A stretch of 64,000 nt of DNA from Bemisia tabaci (Eukaryota > Arthropoda > Insecta > Hemiptera > Aleyrodidae), in assembly GCF_918797505.1 (NCBI RefSeq), contig NC_092800.1, positions 3,472,001 to 3,536,000 on the forward strand. The letters run 5' to 3'. The position numbers were made by a program, and so were the translations under genes. Numbering within the stretch: position 1 is the stretch's first letter; each line of letters begins with the position of its first letter. Of this stretch, positions 33,730-44,937 are shown piece by piece. Under the pieces are notes generated by a model that made no database searches, was not told the DNA's origin, and saw nothing but the letters and a program-made list of their open reading frames with translations.

Positions 33730-34930
33730 GATTTTCCCTCTTTTCTTAGTCCTCCCCCTTTACGTAAGTATTTTCGTCATTCTCCATTAAATTTGGTCCC
33801 CTATCGAATATGAGCTATCCTCTTAGGGGCGATACAGTAGCAAATGAAATTCCCGATCATGGCAGATTTTTTGGAGGGAAGGCCCGTTCTCAGAGAAGCT
33901 GTAGGGGATCCACGGTCCAAGGCAAAACCTTTACCTCCCCTTAATAGAATCGGTTTTTGTTAGACGGGTGTAGGTCCAAAGAATCATGAGCCCTGGCTTT
34001 CGTCGATCACACAGGACGCTAGGGCTCATCAGTTTTTGCTTTTGCGACCGTCTAATAGAAACCGACTCAATTTTTGAACGGATCATCGAATTCAGTTGAA
34101 TTTTTCTTAAAAGAAAAATTACCAAAAGATCTTCTTGTACTTGTAATAAAAAGTAAAATCAAATTGTACTAACTGCGAATTTATAGCAATTTTTCGATTT
34201 TTAATGGTCCAAAAATCGCACCATTAAAATGAACAACATTATTGCAAACTTGCAAAATCGCCACTGGTGCTGAGGAAAAACACTAATTTTCTTTCATGTT
34301 TTATTGTTTTACACAGTGAATACACTGCACTTCTTAACACTTAGGACCGAAAACGGAACCTTCAGAGGGATCTTGATAAATTGCCTTTGCAGAGAGTAAA
34401 AAGCACCTGATGAAAAAATTCCACGATTCTGGCAAACTGCTTCCTTTATGAAACTTGCAATCAAGCAAGAAAAGTTGCCGAGTAAAGAGATTGAAGGCGT
34501 TCTGAAGCGTGCACAACTGCACTTGCGTTTTTTCCTTGCGCGAGGACTGATAAACGAATAATTGAACGGATTTGTCGAAAAAAGGCACAAACTGGCGCCT
34601 CATACTGATATCCTAAGGAAAAACGGAGTATTCAAAGGATAGGCCGATTTTCTTCCGAAAAACATGAATTCTCCGGGTTACTTTTGAATGTGCGCCAAAA
34701 AATCGACTAACAAAGAAAGATGAAAAAAAGTCGATACTCGTATCTGGAATTTTGCACGAAGTTCACGAATGGACGACCAATCTATCGGTCGCAAACTGCA
34801 TAAGTAGTGAGAAAATGGTGTAGGCTGCGACCTTTCGTAATAGACGATAAACACTTCATTCCCTTTTGATCAAATTGCGTTCCATTTTTGCCCACTTGGC
34901 AGTTGTACACACGCGCTACCTCGTGCATGT
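33730..34930. other. Unassigned between MITEs
   Basis: Open frames of about 90 codons on the minus strand near 34,310-34,600 show no family motif. No element ends found. Confidence 0.35.
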
Positions 34931-34937
34931 GCAAATA

Positions 34938-35187
34938 CTGCCTTGCTAAGGAAAAACGCCATATGAACATTCGAGAGTTGCCAAATTTCCTCTCAGAAAA
35001 TAGTTATTTTTGAAGAAAGTTATGAATATTTTTTCTTGACACTTTCAGGAACTTTAGGAAATTTCGAACAAAATTGTCTGAAACGTTGAAGGGAAAATAT
35101 TTACAAATTTTCCCGAAAATTCGTGATTTACCAAAGGCAATTTGGCAACGCTTGAAGGTTCATACGGCGTTTTCCTAAGCATGGCAG
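34938..35187. mobile_element. Family C MITE, 4-bp TSD AATA
   Basis: Ends CTGCCTTGCTAAGG and CCTAAGCATGGCAG, flanked by AATA (34934-34937 and 35188-35191). Confidence 0.8.
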
Positions 35188-35439
35188 AATAGTGAACGCA
35201 TCTCGAGCTTAGCGCGATTTGCGCGTCAGGAGCCGGGAGCGAGATTAGAGATCGGGTAGAGATTGCGCGATGCTTGAAATATCCTCACAGTTTTGCAGGC
35301 GCCTCCCGCGATCGTTTTTCGCGCCAAGTTCAGAGTTTCGGCAATGTGTTTCCGGGAGATGAGGTCCATTTTCACAGAACTGGTCATGATTATGAAGCAG
35401 CAAGGCTTTTTCGCATATCCAATAAAATGAAAAAGAGCT

Positions 35440-35690
35440 CGGTCTCCTCTCCGCCGACTTAGAGATTTTAACGCAGGTGTAGGAAAGTTGGATCGAGCGA
35501 AACGTGTGATACAACTGTTTTGCCTTCCAAGCAGGTAAAATTGCATATCAAAGAAATGAAGGATAATATCTTTTCGGCCGACTCAGATACTTTAACGCAG
35601 GAGTAGAAAAGTTGGATGGGGCGAAACGAGCGGTACAACGATTTCGATTTCCATGCAAGGAGATGGGATTACATATCCACAAAATTATTG
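35440..35690. repeat. Two-unit tandem duplication, approx. 123-bp period
   Basis: CGCCGACTTAGAGATTTTAA and CGGCCGACTCAGATACTTTA each begin a unit that continues through GAAAGTTGGAT or AAAAGTTGGAT, CGAAACG and a TACAAC block. At 35,740-35,870 there are shorter repeats of GTTAAAAGAACTGATG. Confidence 0.55.
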
Positions 35691-36486
35691 AAAACATGGT
35701 GTTCTGTATCATCTCCTCTAATTTGTCAAACCCAACTTTCAGTTCATATAACCGAACGTTCGATTCGTATAACTGAACTGATGAGATTAAAAGAACTGAT
35801 GCGGTTAAAAGAACTGATGAAGGAAGTTTGGTTACATTCACCGAAAGTTCGGTCATACCTATCACAAGTTCGATTTTATCCGAAAGAGTGTATGGTCAAC
35901 GCACTGCTTTTTACAAAAACTTATGACAAGGATGTTCACATTTTGTAAAAATTGGTGCTATCACACTGATTTTTATCACACTAGTGGGAAAATGCTGACT
36001 TTTTTTTAGAAAATTACTGCGTCAGTACGTCGTATTTTTTGAAAATTATTGCTTAAGTGTTGAATAATTGAAGAAAGTACTGCAAGAGCGTTACATTTTT
36101 GAGAACTTCATTGCGTAAACGTTACTTTTTTAAAAAATGACGGCTTACGCGCTATTTTTTGGTGAAAACTACTGCGAACAAAAAATCTCTCTAAATCTCT
36201 TAAAGCGTCGGCTGAACCCCTGGTCGCTCCCAATTGTGTGGGCTGGAAAACTTTCTGCACCCCTGGGCGATATTTTCGTTACTATTTGACATCAACATTC
36301 GGTGTTTGGGCAGATCTTGGCCCGAATCTTGTTGGCAGAGTTACGGTCGGCCACAAGTTGAGGGGAACATGTTGACTTTGTTATTCGGTCACTGATTAAT
36401 GGTTTGCGCACCGTTGTGGCTTGACTCTGCTGTGAAAAAAGCTCAACTTGCCCACAGTTGTTCGAATTTAGAATATCGTCAACTTC

Positions 36487-36730
36487 CGGCCACAGTATCA
36501 CAAGCGGCATGCGACTTTTAAAAAGTTCCGCTGCATGTCGTTTTATTTTTCTACAGAGAAATATTGTTGGTCGAATCTGTTTGAAAATTTCGCTGAATTT
36601 TATCGGCAGCACAAATAAATTCAGTGAAAGTTTCAAACCGCTACGTTAAAAAATCTTTCTGTGATCAAATTAAATGGCGGCGAACACTTTAAGCATCGCA
36701 CGGCGCGGCGTTTGTGATACTTTGGCCTTA
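36487..36730. mobile_element. Palindromic MITE, family P
   Basis: CGGCCACAGTATCACAAGCG pairs with GTTTGTGATACTTTGGCC. A second copy lies at 39,958-40,335. Confidence 0.65.
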
Positions 36731-36739
36731 AGGTGGCGC

Positions 36740-37135
36740 ACTGAAAAATCTCGGTGTATTTACGAAGAAACGGGTAAAATTACCAAGAATTCAGGGTTCT
36801 ATTTGATCCCAATTTTTTCTTGGTAAAATTACCATTTATGGAATTGGTAATTTTGCCGAGAAATCTCGGTAAAATTATTGAACTTTCTCGGTAATTTTAC
36901 TGGACCTTGGTAAAAACGCCGCTATTTTCTATCGACTGTGGTAGAATTACCGAGATAAAACGGCAAAGTTACGGGGAATTGATTACTAATAAAAGTGGTA
37001 TTCTTACCTGAAAAAAACAGGAAAAATACCGGTTTTTAGGTAAGCTTAATAGTCTGTCTTGGTAAAATTACCAATAATTGGTAAGAAAAGTGAGATGGTA
37101 AAGGTACCAACGGACCTTGGTAAAAACGCCGAGAA
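36740..37135. repeat. Cluster of GGTAAAATTACC-like inverted motifs
   Basis: About fifteen occurrences of TCGGTAAAATTACC, TTGGTAAAATTACCA and relatives in both orientations within 400 bp, including CTTGGTAAAAACGCCG twice (36,905 and 37,116). On both sides are related segments with TATTTTCGTTA (36,270 and 37,168), so this is probably the interior of one element. Confidence 0.6.
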
Positions 37136-37289
37136 TTTTTTTTTCATTGCAATTCAGACCCTGGCGGTATTTTCGTTAATATTGGACGCCAAAACTTGGT
37201 ATTTTGGTAGATCTTATCATTTTTGCCGAAATCATCCGTACACGATTTTGCGACTAGCGCAACTGACCCATTCCCGGCTAGACACTGGT

Positions 37290-37636
37290 GACTTTCATTC
37301 ATGAGGCGGTTATGGGACCGGTTCGGTGATGCCGTTCGCGGATAGATGCACTGGAGGCGACGAAAGCGGCGGCCGATCCAAGTGTTGTCGTGCGACGCCG
37401 ACGACTCGAGTCCCGCGCTTGGCGTCGCGATGCGCCTCACCGAAAGCATCGATGCCGCATAAAGCTGAATAATCACCACTCGTCCAATTTAACCCACGCG
37501 GAATATCCACGTTTAACCGCTCAACGTGGCAACCCTGACCGAAAGTGAAGACGCGTCGCGGCGGTCATCGGCCGCGCGCGAAACTAATCGAAATTTGTCG
37601 CGGTTGTCCTCGCAGCGGCCACCGCGCAATGCTGCG
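37290..37636. other. GC-rich island between MITEs
   Basis: CpG-rich relative to the window. Short open frames on both strands without recognisable product. Could be a promoter or GC-rich transposon sequence. Confidence 0.3.
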
Positions 37637-37889
37637 GTGTCTTGCTGAGAAAAAACGACGTATGAATATCCGGACGTTGCCAAATTTCTCCCTGTGAAAC
37701 GTTCATTTTTGACGGATTTTATGAACATTTTTCATCGAAATTTTCAGGTACTGTAGATTACATTGAGAGTGAAATTCTCTGAAAAATTGGGACAAAAATA
37801 TGCACGGATTCTCCCGATAATTTTTATTTTATCGAAAGAAATTAGGCAACGCCTGAAGGCTCATACGGCGTTTTTCCTTAACACGGCAG
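37637..37889. mobile_element. Family C MITE, diverged left end
   Basis: The left end GTCTTGCTGAGAAAAAACG is mutated; the right end GTTTTTCCTTAACACGGCAG is well kept. About 253 bp. Confidence 0.72.
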
Positions 37890-38689
37890 AATGAGCAAAA
37901 ACCGAACGCAGAGCCGCGATTGAATCGTTGAAATTTACAGATGAGACTGATGAGAGAAAAGTGAACGGATTCGTCCGAACTAACTTAGAGTCTAAAACCT
38001 CGGTAAAGTGTAAGTCCCTTCAAATCTCACGTGGAGGGGGGGGGGAAGGGCTCTTTAAGGGCCTCCGAAAGAAAACTGAGCCCTGACTCTAATGTGAAAA
38101 ATTGTTTTTAAAGACGATTCTACCCTCTCTCATTACTTTTCCACATTTTTCTCTTCCAAAACTTACAAATTTTCAAAGTTATCTTATTTCTGTAACTACC
38201 TTCGATAATAATTGCATGCTTACCTTATTTTTTTGTAATTTTCTTAACATTTTGCCGTAAAATCGCTGCATGCAGACTATTTTATCTAGTTTTTTACACC
38301 GAAACCCTTCAAAAATTGCACCGTTATTAGGCGTAGATACGCCCTGCACTGAAGTTGCCAACAAAAATCAGTTCAATGGAACCAAGCTAACAGCTAGTTC
38401 GAAAACAGTCATGATTTTCACAGCAAATATGCTTTTATGGTTGGAAGTTTAAGGCTCTCGCGATATTTTTCAATTATAATTTTGGAACACAATTTGTTTT
38501 TCTAAGCCCTTGAGGTCTTAGGATTTAGTTCTGATAAGCCGTCTTAAACCCTGTCTTATTTCACGACTTTGCACGGTATCCTGTAAGATGAGCATTCGAT
38601 CCTCTTGGATCGTCATACCGCGTCGCGGCGCGCGGCGCCTCACTCAGCGATTTCGGGTTCACGCGCGGACGATTTGCGGTTGACTCCAT

Positions 38690-39360
38690 CTCCCGTGCTA
38701 AGAAAGAACGCCGTATGAACATTCCAGAGTTGCCAAGTTTCCCTCACTGAAATGGAGATGTTGCATGTGTGAGGAATTTGCCATTTGACTGTTGATTCTT
38801 ATGTAAAAGTTCGCGAGAAACACGATGGTGCCACTGGTTTTCTCTGAAATCAACTCCCAAGCTCAAAAAAAGCTCTCAAGTTGAGGCCAATATGGAGGGG
38901 ATATCCCACCCTATACCCTGCGAGTCCACCTCTACATCAAGAAAAACTCTCCATGCAAAGATAGGGAGCAAATACATTAGCAGGGTTGCCGTGTGTTCAG
39001 TTTTGGAGTCCCCAAATAAAGTGGGAGCCCTGTCAATGTATTTGCTCCCTATCTTTGCATGGAGAGTCTTTCTTGATGTAGAAGTGGACTCTCAGGGTAG
39101 GGTGGGATATCCCCTCCATTTTGGCCTCAACTTGAGAGCTTTTTTTTGAGCTTGGGAGATGATTTCAGAGAAAACCAGTGGGACCATCGTGTTTCTCGCG
39201 AACTTTTACATAAGAATCAATGGTCAAATCGCAAATTTCTCACACATGCAATACTCCATTTTCATTTTCAATGAAATATATGAATATTTTTTCTTGAAAT
39301 TCTCCTGAGCTTTAGGTGATAATGTTAATCAGAAGCCCTGACTAATTTCTGATGATCAAA
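38690..39360. mobile_element. Family C MITE interrupted by a family B MITE
   Basis: CCCGTGCTAAGAAAGAACGC starts a family C copy that runs to 38,750. A family B element then fills 38,751-39,260, after which family C-like sequence (ATGAATATTTTTTCTTGAAA) resumes. The family C right terminus is missing. This gives insertion order: C before B. Confidence 0.6.
38751..39260. mobile_element. Family B long-TIR MITE inserted into a family C MITE
   Basis: AATGGAGATGTTGCATGTGT to CACACATGCAATACTCCATT, 510 bp. It is more symmetrical than the 26.9-kb copy. Confidence 0.82.
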
Positions 39361-39545
39361 CCACGAACTTTTCTCTGTTTAGATGATCCAATCGCAAATT
39401 CCTCACACATGTAATACTCCATTTTCATTTTCAATGAAATACATGAATATTTTTTCTTGAAATTCTCCAGAGCTTCAGGTGATAATGTTAATCAGAAGCC
39501 CTGACAAATTCCTGATGATCATACCACGATTTTTTCTCTGAGTAG
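39227..39545 (+). repeat. 163-bp tandem duplication before the 39.5-kb candidate exon
   Basis: GCAAATTTCTCACACATGCA at 39,231 and GCAAATTCCTCACACATGTA at 39,394 begin two near-identical units. Each ends in TTTCTCTG, TTAG or GTAG, ATGATCCAA. The unit includes the tip of the family B element, so the duplication happened after that insertion. Confidence 0.75.
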
Positions 39546-39893
39546 ATGATCCAACAACCCGGCGATGTTTCTGTAACTTTCCCGAATGCCTATATCACGC
39601 CGTCTACAACAACATATTGAATATCGCCGAGGCTGGGAATTCTGCTACTGCGGCCTGGATCCCCTTCGGCAATGCAGCTGCCGTTTGCGATTGCGAGCAA
39701 GGCGCTCACTCCTCCCATATTTGCATGAAACTCAGCTTCAGAAAACATATCACAAGTCCACCCCGATCAGATCGTAGGACTAAAATGGGGTTCAGGTTCG
39801 GGATGCAACAAGGTGCAGAATTCCACGTTCTGTCTGAAGAATTCCGGACGGCGGATGACGCTGATTGTGAGGAGGACCTGCTTCCAATTCCAA
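39546..39893 (+). CDS. Candidate internal exon of an unrecognised cysteine-bearing protein
   Basis: An open stretch of 116 codons with GC-rich third positions, unlike the AT-rich surroundings. The acceptor GAGTAG is at 39545 and there is a strong donor GTAAGTAAG at 39894. The product contains RRCFCNFPECLYHAV near its start, then AAVCDCEQGAHSSHICMKLSF, and ends EEDLLPIPS. Paired Cys motifs (CFC, CDC) suggest an extracellular or metal-binding segment, but I cannot place the family. Its upstream border is a 163-bp tandem duplication in which the acceptor-like TCTCTGTTTAGATGATCC also occurs. No flanking exon is convincingly identified. Confidence 0.4.
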
Positions 39894-39957
39894 GTAAGTA
39901 AGAATTGAAACGAAATGATGTTTACTTACTGTTAAATTTAAGACTTTTCCGGAGAAT

Positions 39958-40335
39958 TCCGGCCAAAGTATCACAAGCGTCATGAGACGTTTAAAAAATT
40001 CCGCTGCCATTTTATTTCTTTACAGAGTAATTGGACTGCATTTTGCAATTTGGAACTATAAATTCTAGCTCTTCTGGAAAAACACTTATGTGCATTGGGA
40101 AAATAATGGCACTTACGTTGTTTTTAAACCGGGCTAGAATTTATAGTTCCAAATTGCAAAATGTAGTCCAATTGTTCCACGAAGCTGTCCGAAAATTTCA
40201 CCGAATATTCTTCGTGCTGCCGATAAAATTCCGTGAAATTTTCAAACAGATTCAATCAACAATTTCTCTGTAGAAGATTGAATGCCGGTGGAAATTTTGA
40301 AACGTCGCATGGCGCTTGATCCTTGGCCGGGAGGT
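39958..40335. mobile_element. Family P MITE with a family D MITE inside it
   Basis: CCGGCCAAAGTATCACAAGC at the left and GGCGCTTGATCCTTGGCCGG at the right. The family D element occupies 40,030-40,173. Confidence 0.68.
40030..40173. mobile_element. Family D MITE nested in a family P element
   Basis: AATTGGACTGCATTTTGCAA to TTGCAAAATGTAGTCCAATT. The family P arms lie on both sides (39,958-40,029 and 40,174-40,335). Confidence 0.78.
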
Positions 40336-40452
40336 GACGATATGACGAGCGCTATCTCCATGAGTTATTGATTCATTAGCGTTATTCCTTATAATTTTTG
40401 TTTCTTCTTTTTTATTTTTTTTTTTTATCATCTTAATTTTCTCTACGTTCAG

Positions 40453-40804
40453 ACGGACGACACGTGTCTCATCCACGTTTTAAAATCTATTCCGCGTATT
40501 CCGAGCGTACTCGGGTTCTCGGATGCAAGAGCTCGGTTCCATGTGGTGGTGCTGCATGCCGCAGCTGTTCAGCGCGCCGGGCGTTTCTCCATCGAAAACC
40601 GCAAGCCCGCTCATGGATTCGGTGTCCATGTCAAGTGACGACGACGCTCGACGCCCGACCTGCCGCGCGCCGGCCGCGTCGCGACGCCACCGACGCGCTT
40701 CGCGGGTTTTCAGCCATTCTCCGACTCCGGGATCGCGCCTTCGTCGTCGCTTCGAGCAGCCACTGAAAAAGTTCGAACATATTTGCCAAGAGGGGGCTGT
40801 GTGA
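40453..40804 (+). CDS. Candidate GC-rich exon, unrecognised
   Basis: A long pyrimidine tract ends in TACGTTCAG at 40452, an excellent splice acceptor. Two overlapping frames are open. One (40464-40766) is in phase with the donor of the 39.5-kb candidate exon. The other starts at ATG 40523 and ends at TGA 40802-40804, encoding 93 residues: MQELGSMWWCCMPQLFSAPG, a Ser/Asp run VSMSSDDDARRP, an Arg-rich region, then KKFEHICQEGAV. Composition is strongly CpG-rich, so a promoter or 5' exon is also possible. The frame cannot be decided from sequence alone. Confidence 0.3.
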
Positions 40805-40977
40805 AACCACTGCGAGCTGATAATTGAAATTGATAGGCGACGTGATGTACAAAGAAGACAAAGGGAAAATGAAGGGATTTTATTGGTTGAAACTGATAAT
40901 TGTTGTATACTAAAGGGAAAAATGATGGAATTAAACTAAAGGATCTCTCGTGAGTTACCGATTGTTACAGTCTATTA

Positions 40978-41392
40978 GGCCTTGTCTCCACGGGACGTTT
41001 TCATGGGATTTGTCCCAAGTTCGAATCACAGGAATGAAACTTCTGGAATTTTTCCCAGTTGCCGTCTCCACGGGACGGGGCTCATACAGTCCTGCGACTA
41101 GTTTGCGCGGGAAGATAACTTGGTTTAAGTCGAGTATTTAACATGGATTAAAATAAAAAGTGCACTCAATTGACAATTTGACACATTATTTTAACAATGG
41201 AACAATGGAGTTTTCAACAAAACATCTCATAATTCGTTTACACTTCTTCTTCTTCTCTTAGTGGGTCCCAAGGGTAAAAGGTTTATACTTGGTACTGGGA
41301 AAAAGATTGATTAACTCAATATTTTTCCCAACTTCGTAAGTGGGATTTTTCCCTGGGACAAATCCCGTGAAACGGCCCGTGGAGACAAGGCC
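40978..41392. mobile_element. PIF/Harbinger-type MITE, 3-bp TSD TTA
   Basis: 415 bp with ends GGCCTTGTCTCCACGGGACG and CGGCCCGTGGAGACAAGGCC. Flanked by TTA at 40975-40977 and 41393-41395. A TWA target duplication with G-rich ends is the PIF/Harbinger signature. Confidence 0.82.
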
Positions 41393-41399
41393 TTACTTA

Positions 41400-42540
41400 C
41401 CCCCATAGTCCATCCCAATTATCCGCGTTCACCAATAGGATCGCTCCTTTTTCTCTCTGTCGTCAAACAATATATGAAATGAGATGAAGGATGAAGGTAG
41501 TCCTTTAGCATTTACATTTTAATATTTTAGGTACTTTCACTAGAAGTTACGAGCATCACATTACGCTGTAGTACGTCAGGTATTAGTGCACACACACTTT
41601 GACAGAGGTTTATCTTGGAATAACTTCGAAAGGACACCTCGAGTGAATATCGCAAATCATTTTGCTTTTTGATTTGCGTTATTCGCCCGTGACGTACTTC
41701 TGAGGCTAATTAAAATTTTCCTTTGTTAGATTTTGTGTACCAATACCTGATGCATTACAGGTGATGATGCTTTGTAATTTGCTTGGAAATGTCAAGAACT
41801 CTCAAATTTCTCAAGAAATGAACTAATTAATAAAATTCGTTTCGTAAAGAAATATTTTTTCGAAGTGCTACAGAACTAAAATCTTGCCCCAAAAAATTAA
41901 CGGAACCAAAAGACAATGCGCGACAAAAACTTACTGACTGATAGCACATTCTGCCACACTAAAGAAGAACACCATATGAACCCGTAATTCCCTGGTCCAT
42001 TCCAGATTATAATCTTTGCAATCGGTGAAAATGTAATCTGTATTCCCGTTTGTGACACTGTGAAGGCCTAAAATACGGTAGAGTACCTATATAGCGGGAG
42101 TATGGAAAGATCGCTTCATGGAGGGCTTAGGGCCCAAAAGTGCAGCCACCCTTATAACCAACTTCTAACGCACAAAATTTCACTGCCAGTCTGCAGATTC
42201 CAATTCTAACCAAGATAGCCAAAAATGTACAGAAATGAGCGTTCTTCCGCGAAATTGAGTAAATTTATGCAAAAACTGAGTCGAACACGTGCTTAATAAA
42301 GGACGGTTCGTAACAATAGTATCAGTAAATCGCTCTGGATACTTGAAATTCATAGGTTGGCTGCATTTCTGGGCCCTAACTTTATTCGCAGAAGCATCGG
42401 TGAAGGCCTGATGGATTTTCGGAGTTTCACATCTGTCCATACTCTCGCTATACAGGTACTCTAAAATACGGGAACCAATCAGAAATGGATTCACATTGTC
42501 TTGACCTTCAGCATAAAGGGACTCTTCGCAGATAACTAGT
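41400..42540. other. Unassigned AT-rich stretch
   Basis: Only a family C scrap at 41,949 is recognisable. Confidence 0.4.
41949..41981. mobile_element. Family C MITE terminal scrap
   Basis: ATTCTGCCACACTAAAGAAG and CACCATATGAAC match the family C left end for about 33 bp only. Confidence 0.45.
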
Positions 42541-42994
42541 GCTTTGAGTGGAGCGCCTCACGGCGCGGCGGGAGATTCGAAATGGGGCTGCGCGAACCCA
42601 TTGCGAAGAACTCACCCTCGGGCACGAGGCCCTACCCTCACCCTCTCCCCCGCTACTCGCGTGCCGTGCGTCGACCCCACCCGGGCGCGGCGGGGGGGGG
42701 GGGGGGGGGGGGGTTACGCAGGGCGTCGAAAAATACTACTGGCGTATCGATCGACTCGGCGAGAGCGGTGTCAGTGAGCCGGGGTCCTCGGCGCGTGCGT
42801 ATCGTCAGCGTCGCGACGCAGGCATCTGTAGGCGGACGTCGTCTTTTCGTCGCGCCCGTGTTTGACCGCTCCGTTTGTTTACCAATACAAAACTAGTGTC
42901 CGGTCCCCTCTCCACCTGTCCCCGGCCCCTTTTTCGGGGTCCTGTGTCGCTCATAGCTTCCGCCCAGGAGTTTACCTCGTCGCCGACATGTCAG
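42540..42994 (+). promoter_or_regulatory. GC/CpG-rich island with candidate first exon and splice donor
   Basis: About 450 bp of CpG-rich DNA in an AT-rich window, ending in CGCCGACATGTCAG followed by donor GTGCGT at 42995. An ATG at 42988 in good context with only seven coding nucleotides (phase 1) before a donor is a common layout for a promoter plus first exon. It includes a run of 22 G at 42692-42713. No downstream exon in the remaining 21 kb is recognisable, so the rest of the gene may lie beyond the window, or this may be a GC-rich repeat. Confidence 0.35.
42692..42713 (+). repeat. Run of 22 G
   Basis: A homopolymer inside the GC-rich island. Strong quadruplex potential; its length may be a sequencing approximation. 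Confidence 0.85.
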
Positions 42995-43221
42995 GTGCGT
43001 ATCGTTGAGCTTTCAAAAGCACCGAGTTTACCTCGCAATTTCACCTCTGCACCAAAACCGTCACAGTTGAAGTTCTTGTGGACAATGACAAGTTCTTGGA
43101 GGGTTAGAGATTCCGCTCAACCCTGAAAAGTACATCGGTGAACTTTGCTGCAAGGCTTTGGAATTCCCTCCCCGGGCGGAATTTTGTTTATTTTTAAATA
43201 TCATTAACTTTATTATATTCA

Positions 43222-43541
43222 CAGGGTTGTCACAGTCAGGGAAAACTGGAAAATGTTAGGGAAAACTGGGAAATGTTAGGGAATTTCAAAAAGTCACGGA
43301 AAACCGGGAAATGACAGGGAAAATAACGAAAATGTCAGGGAAAATTTGTTATATCACCTCGATTTGCTTTTATAAATGGGTTTGGGGTTTTCAACAAGAA
43401 ATTTTGCCTGAAAACTATTTTCAATTATGACTTCTAAACCATCCACCACATCTTTAATTGTCAGGAAATTTTGCCAAAATGTGTCAGGGAAATTAGGGAA
43501 ATGTCAGGGAATTTTATTTTCTAAATTCTGTGGCAACACTG
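43222..43541. mobile_element. Family F MITE (CAGGGTTGYCACAG ends)
   Basis: Ends CAGGGTTGTCACAGTCAGGG and CTGTGGCAACACTG. The body repeats GGGAAATGTCAGGGAA-type sequence. Length about 320 bp. Confidence 0.78.
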
Positions 43542-43544
43542 AGA

Positions 43545-44680
43545 AAAGTATATTGGTGAATTTTGCTGCAAAGCCTTGAAATTCTCTCCCCGGGCCGAAA
43601 TTTGTTTTTTTTTTTGAAAATAATGTGTGAAAAACATTTTCATGAGATATCATGCCGCAGAAACACTGGAAAAATCAGAGAACTTCGTAATTGAAGCAAC
43701 CTTGTCTTCCTGTCGAGTGAAAATGTGATCTGAGAAAAATCAGGTCCTCTTTTGGTCATTTATATAAGTGTTCGCAGAACCGGGGAACTAGTAATAGTCC
43801 GGCAAGAATTTTACCCCAAAACCTTTGAAGAAAACAGGGCAATTCATCAAAACGCAACGGTCAGGACGATTTCAATCTGAACGAGTAAAAATGATAAGGT
43901 ACAAATTATGTCAAGTGAAATTGTGAGGCGAACATAAGGCTTATTACAAAACGAATTCTTTGATTGCACCAGAATACACATCAAATAATTTGCTACCTAG
44001 CACATTCTTTGAGTGGTTTTTTTTTTCTTTTTACTCATCAAAATCATGTAATTTGCTCTCCATTTACTCTGTACTCTCAACGAAGTTCTTTTGATCGTAC
44101 CAAAATTTCTTGGGCACCTTAACCGACTCAATCATAAAATTTCGTTTTAGTTGAGCCAATTGACTCTGACGTCAAAGTTCTTCAATTTCTGAAATGTGAC
44201 TGTACCGAAAACTAAATTCTCGAATTATGAGTCGTAGAATCCAGTTAAAGGTATGATTGCAGTATACCATGTCTGAGATTTTTTCTTTTTGTTTTGTGTG
44301 TTCTTCTTTCCATTGTTTCTCCGACGTTGTAAGTAGATTAACAAATTCTGCAGTTTGAAGACAATGCTCGGTTATTAATCTTACGTTTGTTCAGAGCATT
44401 TTAATTTGACTAGATTTTTCGTTTACCAGATCATATTCCGAACGTCAGATACTAAAATTTTGTCTGTCGGCATTGGAGTAGTTTTGTGTTTTCTCCAATC
44501 GTAACATTTTCATCCTAACTTCGCACTCTCTTCAAACCTTTAAAAAAATCTTCCATGAACAAGGTTTGAACTAAGTCTCTCCCTTCAAAGTCTCTTTCAT
44601 TTCATTTAGACGTCCTCAAGCAGAAAGAACTTTTCGACCTTATAAGATTAAAAAAATCATGTAAGGACTTGCGGGCCGCT
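43545..44680. other. Unassigned AT-rich stretch
   Basis: 43,541-43,620 duplicates 43,125-43,190 (AAAGTATATTGGTGAATTTT and TTGAAATTCTCTCCCCGGGC against AAAGTACATCGGTGAACTTT and TTGGAATTCCCTCCCCGGGC). This local duplication flanks the family F element. Nothing else supported. Confidence 0.5.
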
Positions 44681-44682
44681 TC

Positions 44683-44785
44683 TGAAGTAGCCCGATACGA
44701 TATCGAATTGTGATATATTGACTGGTTAAGATTGGGCTATGTCTTGTCCTTTCGACATAGATTCAATAATCGGGCCGCTGCTAAA
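44683..44785. repeat. Family I ATCGAT-rich palindrome
   Basis: GCGGGCCGCTTCTGAAGTAG pairs with CGGGCCGCTGCTAAAGTA. It encloses CGATATCGA and CAATAATCG blocks as in the copies at 52,120 and 63,838. Confidence 0.5.
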
Positions 44786-44937
44786 GTACATTTAGAGACA
44801 ATACGAATCCATTCAAATCTAAAGGAAGTATGTCCATTGTGATATGAGCCCTGCCATGCATGCATTCTTACGAATCTCAGAGCTCATGTTAAATTGGATG
44901 TAGTTCCTTTTGATTTAAATACGCACATACGCTCTTC

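Noticed and set aside
35226..35546. 106-codon minus-strand frame and a similar one at 35,548-35,865
   Set aside because: Both cover a 123-bp tandem duplication, and similarity between them (ARFAPSNFSTPALKYLSR-type) comes from that repeat rather than a gene.
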